Shown here one piece after another: positions 27,760 through 37,174 of a stretch of 64,000 nt of DNA. The translations under genes were made by a program, and so were the position numbers. The notes under the pieces were generated by a model. The model saw only the letters and a program-made list of their open reading frames with translations. It did no database searches and was not told the DNA's origin. The DNA is from Ketogulonicigenium robustum (GTDB lineage: Bacteria > Pseudomonadota > Alphaproteobacteria > Rhodobacterales > Rhodobacteraceae). The stretch lies in assembly GCF_002117445.1 (NCBI RefSeq), contig NZ_CP019937.1, forward strand, positions 1,478,501-1,542,500, in the 5' to 3' direction. Position 1 is the stretch's first letter. The number at the start of each line of letters is the position of its first letter.

Positions 27760-29001
27760 ATGGCAAAGACACCCAAACTCAGCGCAGCCGAACGCGACGG
27801 GCTGATCAAATCGGGCTATGGCAGCATGGTGATGCAGGGCGCAGGCGGCATCACCACCTCGCCCGTGTGGTCACAGGTCGCGGGACAGGACAAAGGCGAC
27901 CAAATTCTGGTGATCGTCGAACTGTCGGGCGGTAATGACGGGCTGAACACCGTCATCCCCCATGCCGACGACGCCTATTACCGCGCCCGCCCGCACCTTG
28001 GCATCCGCAAGCAGAACCTGATCACCCTCGACCAGCATTTCGGCTTTCAAAAGACGATGACGGGGTTCGAGCGGCTATTTAAAGACGGGCAGATGGGGAT
28101 CATTCACGGCGTGGGCTATGACCAGCCGTCGTTCTCGCATTTTTCATCGATGGCGTTTTGGCAAACCGGCGCGCCGAACAGCGGCGAGGCCTATGGCTGG
28201 CTGGGCCGCATGGCCGACGCGCTGGACCCGCTGGGCCATAATGCGAACATGCTGGTGAACATCGACGATCACCAATCGCTGGCCGTGCGCGCGATGAACC
28301 ATGTACCGCTAGTGTTCGACGCACCCGAAAAGTTCACCCGCCGCGCCTACCACGCCGAGGCTGACGTGATGCAAGCCATTGACCGACGGGGCAATAACGG
28401 CGGGAATACCTCGCTCGATTTCATGATGGACATTGCCGCCAGCGCCAGCAGTAGCGAGCAGTTGGTGCGCGATGCGTGGAACGCCTATTCCAGCCCTATC
28501 GATTACGGGCTGGTGCCATTCGGGCTGGAACGCGTCGCGGCGCTGATTGCAGCCGAGTTCCCGACCAAGGTCTATTACGTCCCCTATCGCAACAACGCCT
28601 TCGACACGCATGTCTACCAATCCGACCTGCACGCACGGCTGTGGTCATACACATCCGACCACATCGCCGCTTTCGTCGCCGATATGGAACGGATCGGGCG
28701 CGGCGATGATGTTGTGGTGATGGTGTTCAGCGAATTCGGGCGGCGCGTGGGTGAAAACACCAGCCTCGGCACCGATCACGGTACGGCAGGCCCTGCCTTT
28801 ATCATCGGCAAGCCGGTTTTGGGCGGCCATTACGGCGGCGTGCCCAGCCTGACCGATTTGGATGACGGCAACCTGAAATACACCACCGACTTCCGGCGGA
28901 TCTACTCCACCCTGATCAAGGGCTGGATGGGCCACGACAAGGTCTCGGCCATTTTGCACGACGATTTCGCGCCACTGCAAATGTTCAACCGCCCCCACTG
29001 A
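27760..29001 (+). CDS. DUF1501 family protein (alkaline-phosphatase-like fold)
   Basis: A 413-residue DUF1501 protein. Characteristic motifs are VIVELSGGNDGLNTVIP (about residues 51-67), SFSHFSSMAFWQTG and TDHGTAGPAFIIGKPVLGG. DUF1501 is related to the sulfatase/alkaline-phosphatase superfamily. Homologues usually carry a Tat signal; none is obvious here, as the first 45 residues are polar. It lies 19 bases after the DUF1800 gene with an AGGAGGA ribosome site, so the pair is co-expressed. Confidence 0.87.
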   Translation: MAKTPKLSAAERDGLIKSGYGSMVMQGAGGITTSPVWSQVAGQDKGDQILVIVELSGGNDGLNTVIPHADDAYYRARPHLGIRKQNLITLDQHFGFQKTMTGFERLFKDGQMGIIHGVGYDQPSFSHFSSMAFWQTGAPNSGEAYGWLGRMADALDPLGHNANMLVNIDDHQSLAVRAMNHVPLVFDAPEKFTRRAYHAEADVMQAIDRRGNNGGNTSLDFMMDIAASASSSEQLVRDAWNAYSSPIDYGLVPFGLERVAALIAAEFPTKVYYVPYRNNAFDTHVYQSDLHARLWSYTSDHIAAFVADMERIGRGDDVVVMVFSEFGRRVGENTSLGTDHGTAGPAFIIGKPVLGGHYGGVPSLTDLDDGNLKYTTDFRRIYSTLIKGWMGHDKVSAILHDDFAPLQMFNRPH

Positions 29002-29048
29002 TTTCAAACACCCCCTTACCCGGCGCACCCGCGCCCAAGGAGACGATA

Positions 29049-30098
29049 ATGACCCGCCTTTCCCGCCGCACCCTGATCGGCACCGTGGCTGCCACTGCCC
29101 TAACTGCCGCAGCCATGACCGGCGCTCACGCGCAAGACCTGCCGAAGCTGACGGTCGCCCTTGCCGTCATGGACGCCAACTTCAACGTGACAACCGGATC
29201 GGCCTTCCGCCTTGCTGCCGACATGGGGTATTTTGAACGCGCCGGTGTGGATGTCGAATTCGTCACCCTGGACGGCACCCCGCAAGCGGTCGCGGCCCTG
29301 CGGTCTGGCGCGGTCGATTTGGCCGACATTAGCGTGGACGCGGCCATTCGCCTGCGCGCCGAAAACGACGTGCCGGTGCGCGGCGTTGTGGCAGTGTCGA
29401 TGGGCAGCGCGTTTCTGATTGCCGCCAAGTCCGATATCGAGACCGTCGACCAACTGGCAGGCCGTAGTTTTGCGATTGCCGACAACGGCAGCCTTGACCA
29501 TCAATTGACCCAAGCCGTCGTACGCAGCTACGATCTGTCGCCTGACGATATGAACTTTGTCGCCATCGGCGCGCCCGACGTGCGCGTGCATGCCCTGGCT
29601 GCGGGCCGCGTCGATGCGACGACCGTCTCGTTCGGGACCTACGCCTCGATCGCGGGAACCGACGGGGTGCATGTGCTGGTGGATGCCGACACCTTCTCGA
29701 CCCGCGCGCCTGCGCTTTCGAAATTCGTCGCTGGGCTAGAGCCGACCTTGGCCGAGAAAAGCGATGCGATTACCCGCTTCACCAGCGCGCTGATCGATGT
29801 CTCGCGCGATATGGAGGCGAACCCGCAGACGTGGATCGACGCTGCCGCCGCCGCCCGCGATGATCTGAGCCGTGACAGCATCGCCGCCACAGCCGAGCTG
29901 CTGAAAACCCGCTGGTGCGTGAACGGCTGCATGGAGCCCGAAAGCTTGGCCGGATCAATCGCCTTCGTCTATTCGGGGCCCGACTTTGCCAATACGCCCG
30001 TCTTGGGTGTCGATGATCTGACCGACCTCAGCTTTACGCAAAACGCGCTGCAGGCCTTGGGCACCGCAGGTGGCGACAGCTTGGACGCGCGCAACTGA
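29049..30098 (+). CDS. ABC transporter substrate-binding protein, NMT1/TauA-like
   Basis: A 349-residue periplasmic protein with a twin-arginine type signal (SRRTLIGTVAATAL, cleavage near AHA-QD). The mature part is an NMT1/TauA-like fold (FRLAADMGYFERAGVDVEFVTLDG; VAALRSGAVDLADI), used for sulfonates, thiamine precursors, nitrate and similar small molecules. Two cysteines close together (WCVNGCMEPE) may form a disulfide. AAGGAGA precedes the ATG. Likely partner of the permease/ATPase at 24217-25895. Substrate not identifiable. Confidence 0.87.
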   Translation: MTRLSRRTLIGTVAATALTAAAMTGAHAQDLPKLTVALAVMDANFNVTTGSAFRLAADMGYFERAGVDVEFVTLDGTPQAVAALRSGAVDLADISVDAAIRLRAENDVPVRGVVAVSMGSAFLIAAKSDIETVDQLAGRSFAIADNGSLDHQLTQAVVRSYDLSPDDMNFVAIGAPDVRVHALAAGRVDATTVSFGTYASIAGTDGVHVLVDADTFSTRAPALSKFVAGLEPTLAEKSDAITRFTSALIDVSRDMEANPQTWIDAAAAARDDLSRDSIAATAELLKTRWCVNGCMEPESLAGSIAFVYSGPDFANTPVLGVDDLTDLSFTQNALQALGTAGGDSLDARN

Positions 30099-30104
30099 TG
30101 CAGC

Positions 30105-30129
30105 GGGCGGGCGCAGTCAGCGCCCGCCC
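30105..30129. terminator. Perfect GC-rich hairpin between convergent genes
   Basis: GGGCGGGCGC / GCGCCCGCCC with a 5-base loop, located between the ends of the binding-protein gene (plus) and the gamma-glutamyltransferase gene (minus). No long T-run follows on either strand, so termination may be partial or factor-assisted; it may also protect 3' ends. Confidence 0.55.
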
Positions 30130-30134
30130 AGCTA

Positions 30135-31724
30135 CTAGAACGCGACGGCTTGGCCGTCTTTGCGGGGGTCGGACCCGGCAACATATCCGCCCTCTTGCGC
30201 CACGATCAGCTGCGCGCCGCCAAAGCCGAACACCCCGTCGGGGCTTTCTACGATAATGTCATGCCCCAGCGCCCGCAGCCCGTCGACCAAAGCGGGCGGG
30301 AACGTCGCCTCGACTGCGACGCGGCGCCCATCCAGCACGCGCCAGCGCGGCGCATCGGCAGCCGCTTGTGGGTTTTGGCCATAGGCCAGCACGCGCACCG
30401 CCATTTGCAGGTGGCCCTGTGCCTGCATCGGGCCGCCCATCACGCCGAACGACATCAGCGGGGCGGTGCCATCGGCAGTCGTCACGAACCCCGGAATGAT
30501 GGTGTGGAACGGGCGCTTGTGCGGCGCAACGCAGTTGGGGTGGCCCGCCTGCACGTTGAACCCTGCCCCGCGGTTTTGCAGGCTGATGCCGGTATCCGGC
30601 ACAACCACGCCCGACCCGAACCCCATGTAATTGGACTGGATGAACGACACCATATGCCCGTCGGCATCGGCCGCCGTCAGATAGACCGTCCCCCCGGGTC
30701 GCGGCGCGCCGTGGCCCGGGGCACCGGCTACGGCGGGGTCGATCAACTGGCTGCGCGCCGCCAGATAGTCGGGCGCCAGCAGCGCATCGGGCGTAAATTC
30801 CATTGCATCGACATCGGCCACGAAGCGGTCGGCATCGGCCAGCGCCAGTTTGGTCGCCTCGATCATCAGGTGGGTCGCGGCGACACTGTCTACGTCATGC
30901 GCGGTGATGTCCCACGGCCCCAGCAGACCCAGCGCGATCAACGTGGCGATGCCTTGGCCGTTCGGCGGGATTTCGTGCACAAGCGCGCCACCGAAAGGCT
31001 GCGCAAGCGGCGTCACCCAATCGGCGCGGTGTGCGTCCAGATCGGCCATGGTCATCGCCCCGCCGTGGCGGGCGGCATCATCCACCATTTTGCGCGCCAG
31101 ATCGCCGCGATAGAAGCTTTCGCCAGCGGTCGATGCGATCTCGTGCAGCGTGCGCGCCAGCGCGGGGCGGCGAATGATGTCGCCCGCGACGGGCACGTGC
31201 CCGCCCGGCATGAATTCATCGGCAAAGCCGGGCTGGTCTTTCAGTTGCCGCGCCCCATTGGCCCAGAGAGTGGCAATAATGGGCGACAGGGTAAACCCGT
31301 CACGGGCATAGCCAATCGCAGGCGCGGCGACATCGGCCAGCGGCAGGCGGCCATAGCGCTGGTGCAGCGCGATCCAGCCCGACACGGCCCCCGGAACCGT
31401 CACCGCGTTCCACCCACGCGCGGGGATCTGCCCCTGCGCGCCGAAATAGTCAGGTGTCCACGCCCCCGGCGCGCGCCCCGACGCGTTGAGGCCTTGCAGG
31501 CTTGTCCCGTCCCAATAGAGGGCAAAGGCATCCGACCCCACCCCGCAACCTGTGGGTTCAACCACGGTCAGCACCATTGCCGCCGCTACCGCCGCATCCG
31601 CCGCCGACCCGCCCCGCAACAGCATCTGCAACCCCGCCTGCGCTGCCAAAGGCTGGGAAGTGGCCACAACATTGCGCCCCAAAACGGGGCTGCGCTGCGA
31701 TGTGTAAGGGAAACCGTAGTCCAT
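30135..31724 (-). CDS. Gamma-glutamyltransferase family protein (Ntn hydrolase)
   Basis: A 529-residue member of the gamma-glutamyltransferase family, whose proenzymes self-cleave before a catalytic threonine. That threonine is Thr346 in PRPGGTVYL, followed by DADGHMVSFIQSNY. N-terminal LLRGGSAADAAVAAAMVLTVVEP is typical. No signal peptide is visible, so a cytoplasmic amidohydrolase (YwrD/HpxW-like) is more likely than a periplasmic glutathione hydrolase. I prefer ATG 31724, which follows AGGA; an upstream TTG (31751) touches the preceding gene's stop. Confidence 0.87.
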   Translation of the reverse strand: MDYGFPYTSQRSPVLGRNVVATSQPLAAQAGLQMLLRGGSAADAAVAAAMVLTVVEPTGCGVGSDAFALYWDGTSLQGLNASGRAPGAWTPDYFGAQGQIPARGWNAVTVPGAVSGWIALHQRYGRLPLADVAAPAIGYARDGFTLSPIIATLWANGARQLKDQPGFADEFMPGGHVPVAGDIIRRPALARTLHEIASTAGESFYRGDLARKMVDDAARHGGAMTMADLDAHRADWVTPLAQPFGGALVHEIPPNGQGIATLIALGLLGPWDITAHDVDSVAATHLMIEATKLALADADRFVADVDAMEFTPDALLAPDYLAARSQLIDPAVAGAPGHGAPRPGGTVYLTAADADGHMVSFIQSNYMGFGSGVVVPDTGISLQNRGAGFNVQAGHPNCVAPHKRPFHTIIPGFVTTADGTAPLMSFGVMGGPMQAQGHLQMAVRVLAYGQNPQAAADAPRWRVLDGRRVAVEATFPPALVDGLRALGHDIIVESPDGVFGFGGAQLIVAQEGGYVAGSDPRKDGQAVAF

Positions 31725-31751
31725 GGGCTGTCCTGTCGTATTGTTTGCCAA

Positions 31752-32267
31752 TTAGCGGAACCACCCGCGCACGGGGGTAATGCCCTCGGTCGCGGGGGGC
31801 GGCACGGGTTGGGTGACCAGCTGCACGGGGCGGCGTTCGTAAAACGCATTACCGCCTGCGACGGCCACATAGTGGATATTGTTGTAGCCGGGCCGGTAGG
31901 TCGCCGTATGGAAGAACATGGCCTTGCCGACATAGGGGTGGCGCTCGCCCCGCAGCACGGCACGGGCGGCCTCGCGCACCAGCGGCATCTCGTTCATACG
32001 ACTGGACATAATGCCCGGTGCGAACTGTCCGCGCTGGCCCACAACGCCGCAGACCGATTTCGGATACTGCCCTGATTCCACGCGGTTCATCACCACGCTG
32101 CCCACCGCGATCATCCCGTCGCGGCTGGATCGGTTGGATTCGAAATACATCGCGCGTTCCATGCAGTCTTGTGCGCTATGCCCGCCAAAACCGCCGCATC
32201 CGGCCAGCGTCAAGGCCATCAGCCCCAACAGGCCGCCCGTTCTGATCTGTCGCAAATTGATGCGCAT
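31752..32267 (-). CDS. Cell-wall hydrolase lipoprotein, SleB-like (Hydrolase_2)
   Basis: A 171-residue predicted lipoprotein: signal peptide with lipobox LAGC at about residues 21-24. The remainder is a SleB/Hydrolase_2 domain (CMERAMYFESNRSSRDGMIAVGSVVMNRVESG, with QFAPG and a C-terminal HYVAV), acting on peptidoglycan. The ATG at 32267 gives the signal; the frame is open upstream, but those residues are charged and non-signal-like. The gamma-glutamyltransferase gene follows closely on the same strand. Confidence 0.85.
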   Translation of the reverse strand: MRINLRQIRTGGLLGLMALTLAGCGGFGGHSAQDCMERAMYFESNRSSRDGMIAVGSVVMNRVESGQYPKSVCGVVGQRGQFAPGIMSSRMNEMPLVREAARAVLRGERHPYVGKAMFFHTATYRPGYNNIHYVAVAGGNAFYERRPVQLVTQPVPPPATEGITPVRGWFR

Positions 32268-32331
32268 CCGCTGCCCCGCGCCTCTTTTTTGATATTTTGG
32301 CCAGTTAGGCACACCTGCCCCCCAGACGCAA

Positions 32332-32358
32332 GAAAGCGCCCAGGCGAGGGGCGCTTTT
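32332..32358 (-). terminator. Terminator after dnaE2
   Basis: Stem AAAGCGCCC / GGGCGCTTT with a short loop, just beyond the dnaE2 stop. On the minus strand the 3' arm ends in TTTCTT. It separates the mutasome operon from the SleB gene. Confidence 0.7.
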
Positions 32359-32369
32359 CTGCTGGCGGC

Positions 32370-35300
32370 TTACCTCGCTAGTGAAAGTCGCGGCTGGGAA
32401 ACAGCTTTTTGGCCTGATCGCGCGGGTGCTGCGCGCGGGCCGCGGGGGGGGGTCCGGCGGGCAATGTCGGCTGCCGCACCGGCGCCCGCGCCCACATCAT
32501 CCACCATCGGATGCCCCAGCACAGTCAGCGCATGCGAGACATCCTCGATCATGTCGGCAATCAGATGAACGACAATCCCCTCTCGCTGCAAATGGCCGGT
32601 GACGCGCAGCAAGCGGCCCCCCATCACATCCCTGCGGAAGCGTTCAAACACCTTGCGCCAGACAACGACATTGCACACGCCGGTCTCGTCCTCGAGCGTC
32701 AAAAACACCACACCTGATGCAGTGCCCGGGCGCTGGCGCGTAATCACAAGGCCGCAGACGGTGGTGCGCCGCAGCGGCGCATCCAGCAACGCCGCATGCG
32801 CGGTCAGGCCGGTCATGCCAGGGCGCAGCAAGGCCATCGGATGGGCGCGCAGGGTCAGGCGGGTCGCGACATAATCCTCGACCACTTCTTCCCCGATCTG
32901 CATGGCGGGTAGCGTGACCGCAGGCTCGGTGATGGATTCACCGTCGATCGGGTCGGAAAACAACGGCAGCGGCTTTTGCCCATGGATGGCCCGCACCTGC
33001 CACAGCGCATCGCGGCGGGTCAGCCCCATGCTGGTAAAGGCATCTGCCTCGGCCAGCCGTTCCAGCACCGGCGGCGTAACACCCGCCCGCAGCCAAATGG
33101 ACTGCGGGTCGGGGTAGCCATTGCCCCGCGCCGCGACGATCCAAGCGGCATCGTCTTTCTTGAACCCTTTGACCTGGCGAAACCCAAGCCGCAGGGCCAG
33201 CGCGCCATCAGTGCGCCGTTCAAGGCTGTTGTCCCACAAACTGGCGTTGACGCAGACGGGGCGCACCTCGACCGCATGTTCGCGTGCATCGCGCACGATT
33301 TGGGCGGGCGCATAGAACCCCATCGGCTGTGAATTCAACAATGCGCAGGCGAAAACAGCGGGATAATGGCATTTCAACCACGCCGAGACATAGACAAGCA
33401 GCGCAAAGGCTGCCGCGTGGCTTTCGGGGAAACCGTAATCGGCGAACCCCTCGATCTGGGAAAAGCAGCGCGCCGCGACATCGGGGGAATAGCCGCGGGC
33501 CAGCATGCCGCCGATAAACTTGTCGCGGTGTTCGCCAATGGTGCCCATGCGCCGGAAAGATGCCAACGCGCGGCGTAAATGGTCGGCCTCCTCGGCGGTG
33601 TAACCTGCGCCGACGACCGCGATCTGCATGGCCTGTTCCTGAAACAACGGAACCCCCAGCGTGCGCCGCGTGACCTGATACAGTTCGGGGCCAAAGGGCT
33701 CGGGCTGTTCAAGCCCTTGCCGGCGGCGGATATAGGGCTGCACCATCCCGCCTTGAATCGGGCCGGGGCGCACGATGGCCACCTCGATCACCAGATCATA
33801 GAATTCCTTGGGTTTCATCCGCGGCAGAAAGTTCATCTGCGCGCGGCTTTCGACCTGAAACACACCAACCGCATCGGCAACTTGCAGCATTTTGTAGGTC
33901 GCCGGGTCCTCGGGCGGGACGGTATCTATGCGCAGGCGGCGCTTTTCATGGGCTTCCAGCAGGTCGAACGCCTTGCGGATACAACTGAGCATCCCCAGCC
34001 CCAGCACATCGACCTTCAGTATCCCCAACGCGTCGATGTCGTCCTTGTCCCACTCGATCAAGGTGCGATCATCCATCGCCGCATTCTCGATCGGGCACAG
34101 CTCGTCCAGCCTGCCTTTGGTAATGACAAAGCCGCCAACGTGCTGCGAGAGGTGGCGCGGGAAGCCGATGATTTCGCGGATCAACCCCAGCGTCAAAGAC
34201 AAGCGCCGGTCATCAGGGTTCAGGCCCAGCGCGCGGATACGCGCAAGGTCGGGCCCCTCGCCTGCAGTGCCCCAGATCTGGCTGGAAAGGCCCGCCGTCA
34301 CATCGTGGCTCAACCCCATGACCTTGCCCACCTCGCGGATGGCGGCACGCGCGCGAAAGTGAATCACGGTCGCACACAGCCCCGCACGATGGCGGCCGTA
34401 TTTGCTGTAAATCCACTGGATCACCTCTTCGCGGCGCTCGTGTTCGAAATCGACGTCGATATCGGGCGGCTCGCCGCGATGCCGCGAGATGAACCGTTCG
34501 AACACCATTCCGATCACGTCGGGCGAAACATCGGTGATCCCCAGCAGATAGCACAGGATTGAATTTGCCGCCGACCCACGCCCTTGGCACAATATGCCCT
34601 GGCTGCGGGCGAACTGAACAATGTCGTGCACCGTCAGGAAATAGGCGGGAAAGTCCAACTCGGCCACGACCGCCAGTTCTTTTTGCAGCAGATCCAACGC
34701 GCGCTGGGGCGCGCCAGCGGGATAGCGGCGCACCAACCCGGCCTGCGCTAGGCGGCGCAACCGGTCGATCGGGGCCTCGTTCCCTTCGGCAATTTCGTCG
34801 GGATATTGGTATTTCAATGTATCCAAACGAAAGTGGCAGCGGTCTGCGATTTCAATCGTGCGGCGCAGGGCATCGGGGTGGTGGCGGAACAGCCGCGCCA
34901 TATCGGTCGCCCCTTTTAGGCGCCGTTCAGCATTGGCCAAAGCACGGGTGCCGATTGTATCAATCGTGCAGCCCACGCGCAGGCAGGTCAGCACATCGGC
35001 CAGCGGTCGGCGGCTGGCGCGGTGCATCAGAACATCCCCCACTGCGACCATCGGCGTGCCGCAGCGGGCCGCCAGATCGGCGCAGGTCTGGAACCACGCC
35101 TGATCCGATCCATCATACCGCGGCGCGCTGCCAAGGTAGGTGTGCCGGGGGTAGCACCGCGCCACGCGCGTGATCTCGTCCGCCACGTCCCCATTGTGCG
35201 CAAGTGCAATCAGGATCATACCCTCGCAACCGTCCAAGATGTCCTGCAGCGCCAGATGGCATTCTCCTTTGGGCGCGCGGCGCTTGCCCAGCGTCAGCAG

Positions 35301-35699
35301 GCGTGTCAGCCGTTTGTAAGCCTCTAGATCGGTCGGCAGGGCCAGCCATTCCAGTGCGCTATCGGACAGGGCCAGCCGGCACCCCACAATCAACTGCGGC
35401 AGGCGCGGCACATGCGGGCGGGCGATATCAATGGGCGCGCCGACCTCCAGCCGCGAGCAACTGTCGATACGGTGCTGCGAACGGATGCGGAGTTCTTCCT
35501 CGGCGGTGCGCTGGCATTCGCGCAGAGCCACATATGCGCGCACCACACCGGCCAGGGAATTTCTGTCGGTCACCGCGATGGCCCGCAACCCCAAATCGGC
35601 GGCGCGGGCGACCAGTTCTTCGGGGTGCGACGCGCCGGTCAGGAAAGTGAAATTCGTGGTCACGCAGAGTTCGGCGTAATCGGGGGCCATTTGCGTCAT
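32370..35699 (-). CDS. dnaE2: Error-prone DNA polymerase III alpha subunit DnaE2
   Basis: A 1109-residue C-family polymerase of the translesion mutasome. The PHP domain leads (ELCVTTNFTFLTGASHPEELV), followed by the palm with GRGSAANSILCYLLGIT and the catalytic acidic motif PPDIDVDFEHERREEVI. OB-fold residues lie near the C-terminus (VVFLTLEDETGVCNVVVW). ATG 35699 overlaps the imuB stop (ATGA) and follows GGGGGA; the frame extends upstream without family similarity. It works with ImuB and ImuA to copy damaged DNA with mutation. Confidence 0.95.
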   Translation of the reverse strand: MTQMAPDYAELCVTTNFTFLTGASHPEELVARAADLGLRAIAVTDRNSLAGVVRAYVALRECQRTAEEELRIRSQHRIDSCSRLEVGAPIDIARPHVPRLPQLIVGCRLALSDSALEWLALPTDLEAYKRLTRLLTLGKRRAPKGECHLALQDILDGCEGMILIALAHNGDVADEITRVARCYPRHTYLGSAPRYDGSDQAWFQTCADLAARCGTPMVAVGDVLMHRASRRPLADVLTCLRVGCTIDTIGTRALANAERRLKGATDMARLFRHHPDALRRTIEIADRCHFRLDTLKYQYPDEIAEGNEAPIDRLRRLAQAGLVRRYPAGAPQRALDLLQKELAVVAELDFPAYFLTVHDIVQFARSQGILCQGRGSAANSILCYLLGITDVSPDVIGMVFERFISRHRGEPPDIDVDFEHERREEVIQWIYSKYGRHRAGLCATVIHFRARAAIREVGKVMGLSHDVTAGLSSQIWGTAGEGPDLARIRALGLNPDDRRLSLTLGLIREIIGFPRHLSQHVGGFVITKGRLDELCPIENAAMDDRTLIEWDKDDIDALGILKVDVLGLGMLSCIRKAFDLLEAHEKRRLRIDTVPPEDPATYKMLQVADAVGVFQVESRAQMNFLPRMKPKEFYDLVIEVAIVRPGPIQGGMVQPYIRRRQGLEQPEPFGPELYQVTRRTLGVPLFQEQAMQIAVVGAGYTAEEADHLRRALASFRRMGTIGEHRDKFIGGMLARGYSPDVAARCFSQIEGFADYGFPESHAAAFALLVYVSAWLKCHYPAVFACALLNSQPMGFYAPAQIVRDAREHAVEVRPVCVNASLWDNSLERRTDGALALRLGFRQVKGFKKDDAAWIVAARGNGYPDPQSIWLRAGVTPPVLERLAEADAFTSMGLTRRDALWQVRAIHGQKPLPLFSDPIDGESITEPAVTLPAMQIGEEVVEDYVATRLTLRAHPMALLRPGMTGLTAHAALLDAPLRRTTVCGLVITRQRPGTASGVVFLTLEDETGVCNVVVWRKVFERFRRDVMGGRLLRVTGHLQREGIVVHLIADMIEDVSHALTVLGHPMVDDVGAGAGAAADIARRTPPRGPRAAPARSGQKAVSQPRLSLAR

Positions 35700-37174
35700 G
35701 CAAATTCCCCCTGAACGCACCAGCCGGGCGCTTGCGGGGTGTAGAACAGCCACAAACGCCGGCCTTGCATCGTCTCGACCCGCCAGTAATCGCGGATCCC
35801 GCTTCGCCACGCGGGGTCATCGGACCACCACTGCGGGGCGATCCGTTCGGGGCCAATCGCACGCGCGATTTGCAGCGACATGCCCCGCCAGCGAAAATGG
35901 GGCGGCGGCTCGGGCCCGTCGGCGACCAGCGGTTCGGGGGGGAAGATGATCAGCGGGCGGGGGTTTTGCGGGGGCGGAAAAGACTGCGGGCTGGAATAGG
36001 CTGCGGGCACCAGCGCAAAGCCGTGTTCCGGGATATGAGTATCACGCGGCACAAAGCGTTGGATATTCGCGATACCGATGCGGGTTCCAATGCGCGTGAT
36101 CAGATCATCAATCCGGTCGCGCTTTGCGCTGCCGCCTGCGCCAAGTTGTTCGGGTGCCAGCGGCTCGGTCACGCTGGCGATCAGACGCATTTGGTCGATG
36201 CCGAAGCCCGCATCGGCCGCAGAAACCCCGCGCTGGAACAACGGCAAGATGCGCGCGGGATCGCGCATGGGGCGGGCCAAGCGCAGCTCGATACGCGCGT
36301 CGTGTTGGTCAACCCGCCGCAAAACCAGGTGCAGAATACGCGCCCCTACCCCGTTGTCGGTCAGCTTGCGGCATAGCTGCACAAGCAGCCGCGATGTCGC
36401 CGCCATTACATCTGCTTCGTGGCCGATAGGTTCCGGCAAGCTGATGCGGACGGCGTAATGGGGGGGCTCGGTCCCGGGCGAGATTTGTTCGGGCTGCGCG
36501 CCAAGGGCTTGATCCAGCCGCAGTAACACGCCTTGCCCGAAACGGCGAGCCAGCGGGGCGCGTGCCGCCGACGCCAACTGTGCGATTGTGTAGATGCCCA
36601 GCCTTTGCAAAGCGGTCACCGTGGCACCATCCAACCGCAAGCCTGCCACGGGCAAAGGGCCAAGCACATCCAGTGCCTGCCCAGGCGGTATAATGCCGCC
36701 GCCCCCAACATGCGCCATCGCCCACGCTGCGCCGCGCGTATCGGCAAGACCAATCTGCACTGCAAGTCCTGCGCGCGCCAACCGCGCGGCAAGCAGCTCG
36801 CACAATGGCGCCTCGCCGCCGAACAGATGTGCCGATCCCGTCACATCCATGACCAGCCCATTGTCTTCGTACCCTACCCACGGGCAATATCGGGTCGCCC
36901 AGCGCCGCAGCCCCGCCAACAGGCGTTGGTCTGCGGGTGGATCAGCGGGCGCACTATGCAAATCGGGGCAAAAAGCGCGGGCATCGGAAAACAACATACC
37001 CACCTGCAACCCGCGGGCCAGCGCCAGCGGGTTGGCGCAGTAAACGCGATTTGTGTTGTCTTGGTGGATTGTCAGCACAAACGGCGCATCGACGGGGGCA
37101 ACCCGCAGCGCCCGATCACTCGGAAGCCGTGGAAACCACAACGAGACGATGCGCCGATGCGCTCCACCGAACAT
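35696..37174 (-). CDS. imuB: ImuB, catalytically atypical Y-family polymerase homologue
   Basis: A 492-residue Y-family-like protein (DnaY/ImuB) that bridges DnaE2 and the beta clamp. The N-terminus (RRIVSLWFPRLPSDRALR) lacks the catalytic acids of true Pol IV/V, as expected for ImuB. The fingers/palm region contains GYEDNGLVMDVTGSAHLFGGE. The C-terminal region is proline-rich, then WW...RDYWRVETMQGRRLWLFY, typical of the family. The start overlaps the 3' end of imuA by 59 bases. Confidence 0.92.
   Translation of the reverse strand: MFGGAHRRIVSLWFPRLPSDRALRVAPVDAPFVLTIHQDNTNRVYCANPLALARGLQVGMLFSDARAFCPDLHSAPADPPADQRLLAGLRRWATRYCPWVGYEDNGLVMDVTGSAHLFGGEAPLCELLAARLARAGLAVQIGLADTRGAAWAMAHVGGGGIIPPGQALDVLGPLPVAGLRLDGATVTALQRLGIYTIAQLASAARAPLARRFGQGVLLRLDQALGAQPEQISPGTEPPHYAVRISLPEPIGHEADVMAATSRLLVQLCRKLTDNGVGARILHLVLRRVDQHDARIELRLARPMRDPARILPLFQRGVSAADAGFGIDQMRLIASVTEPLAPEQLGAGGSAKRDRIDDLITRIGTRIGIANIQRFVPRDTHIPEHGFALVPAAYSSPQSFPPPQNPRPLIIFPPEPLVADGPEPPPHFRWRGMSLQIARAIGPERIAPQWWSDDPAWRSGIRDYWRVETMQGRRLWLFYTPQAPGWCVQGEFA

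Noticed and set aside
30150..32075. Plus-strand open frame of 641 codons
   Set aside because: It is antisense to the gamma-glutamyltransferase and SleB genes, has no recognisable family and has the His/Arg-rich composition typical of GC-rich shadow frames.
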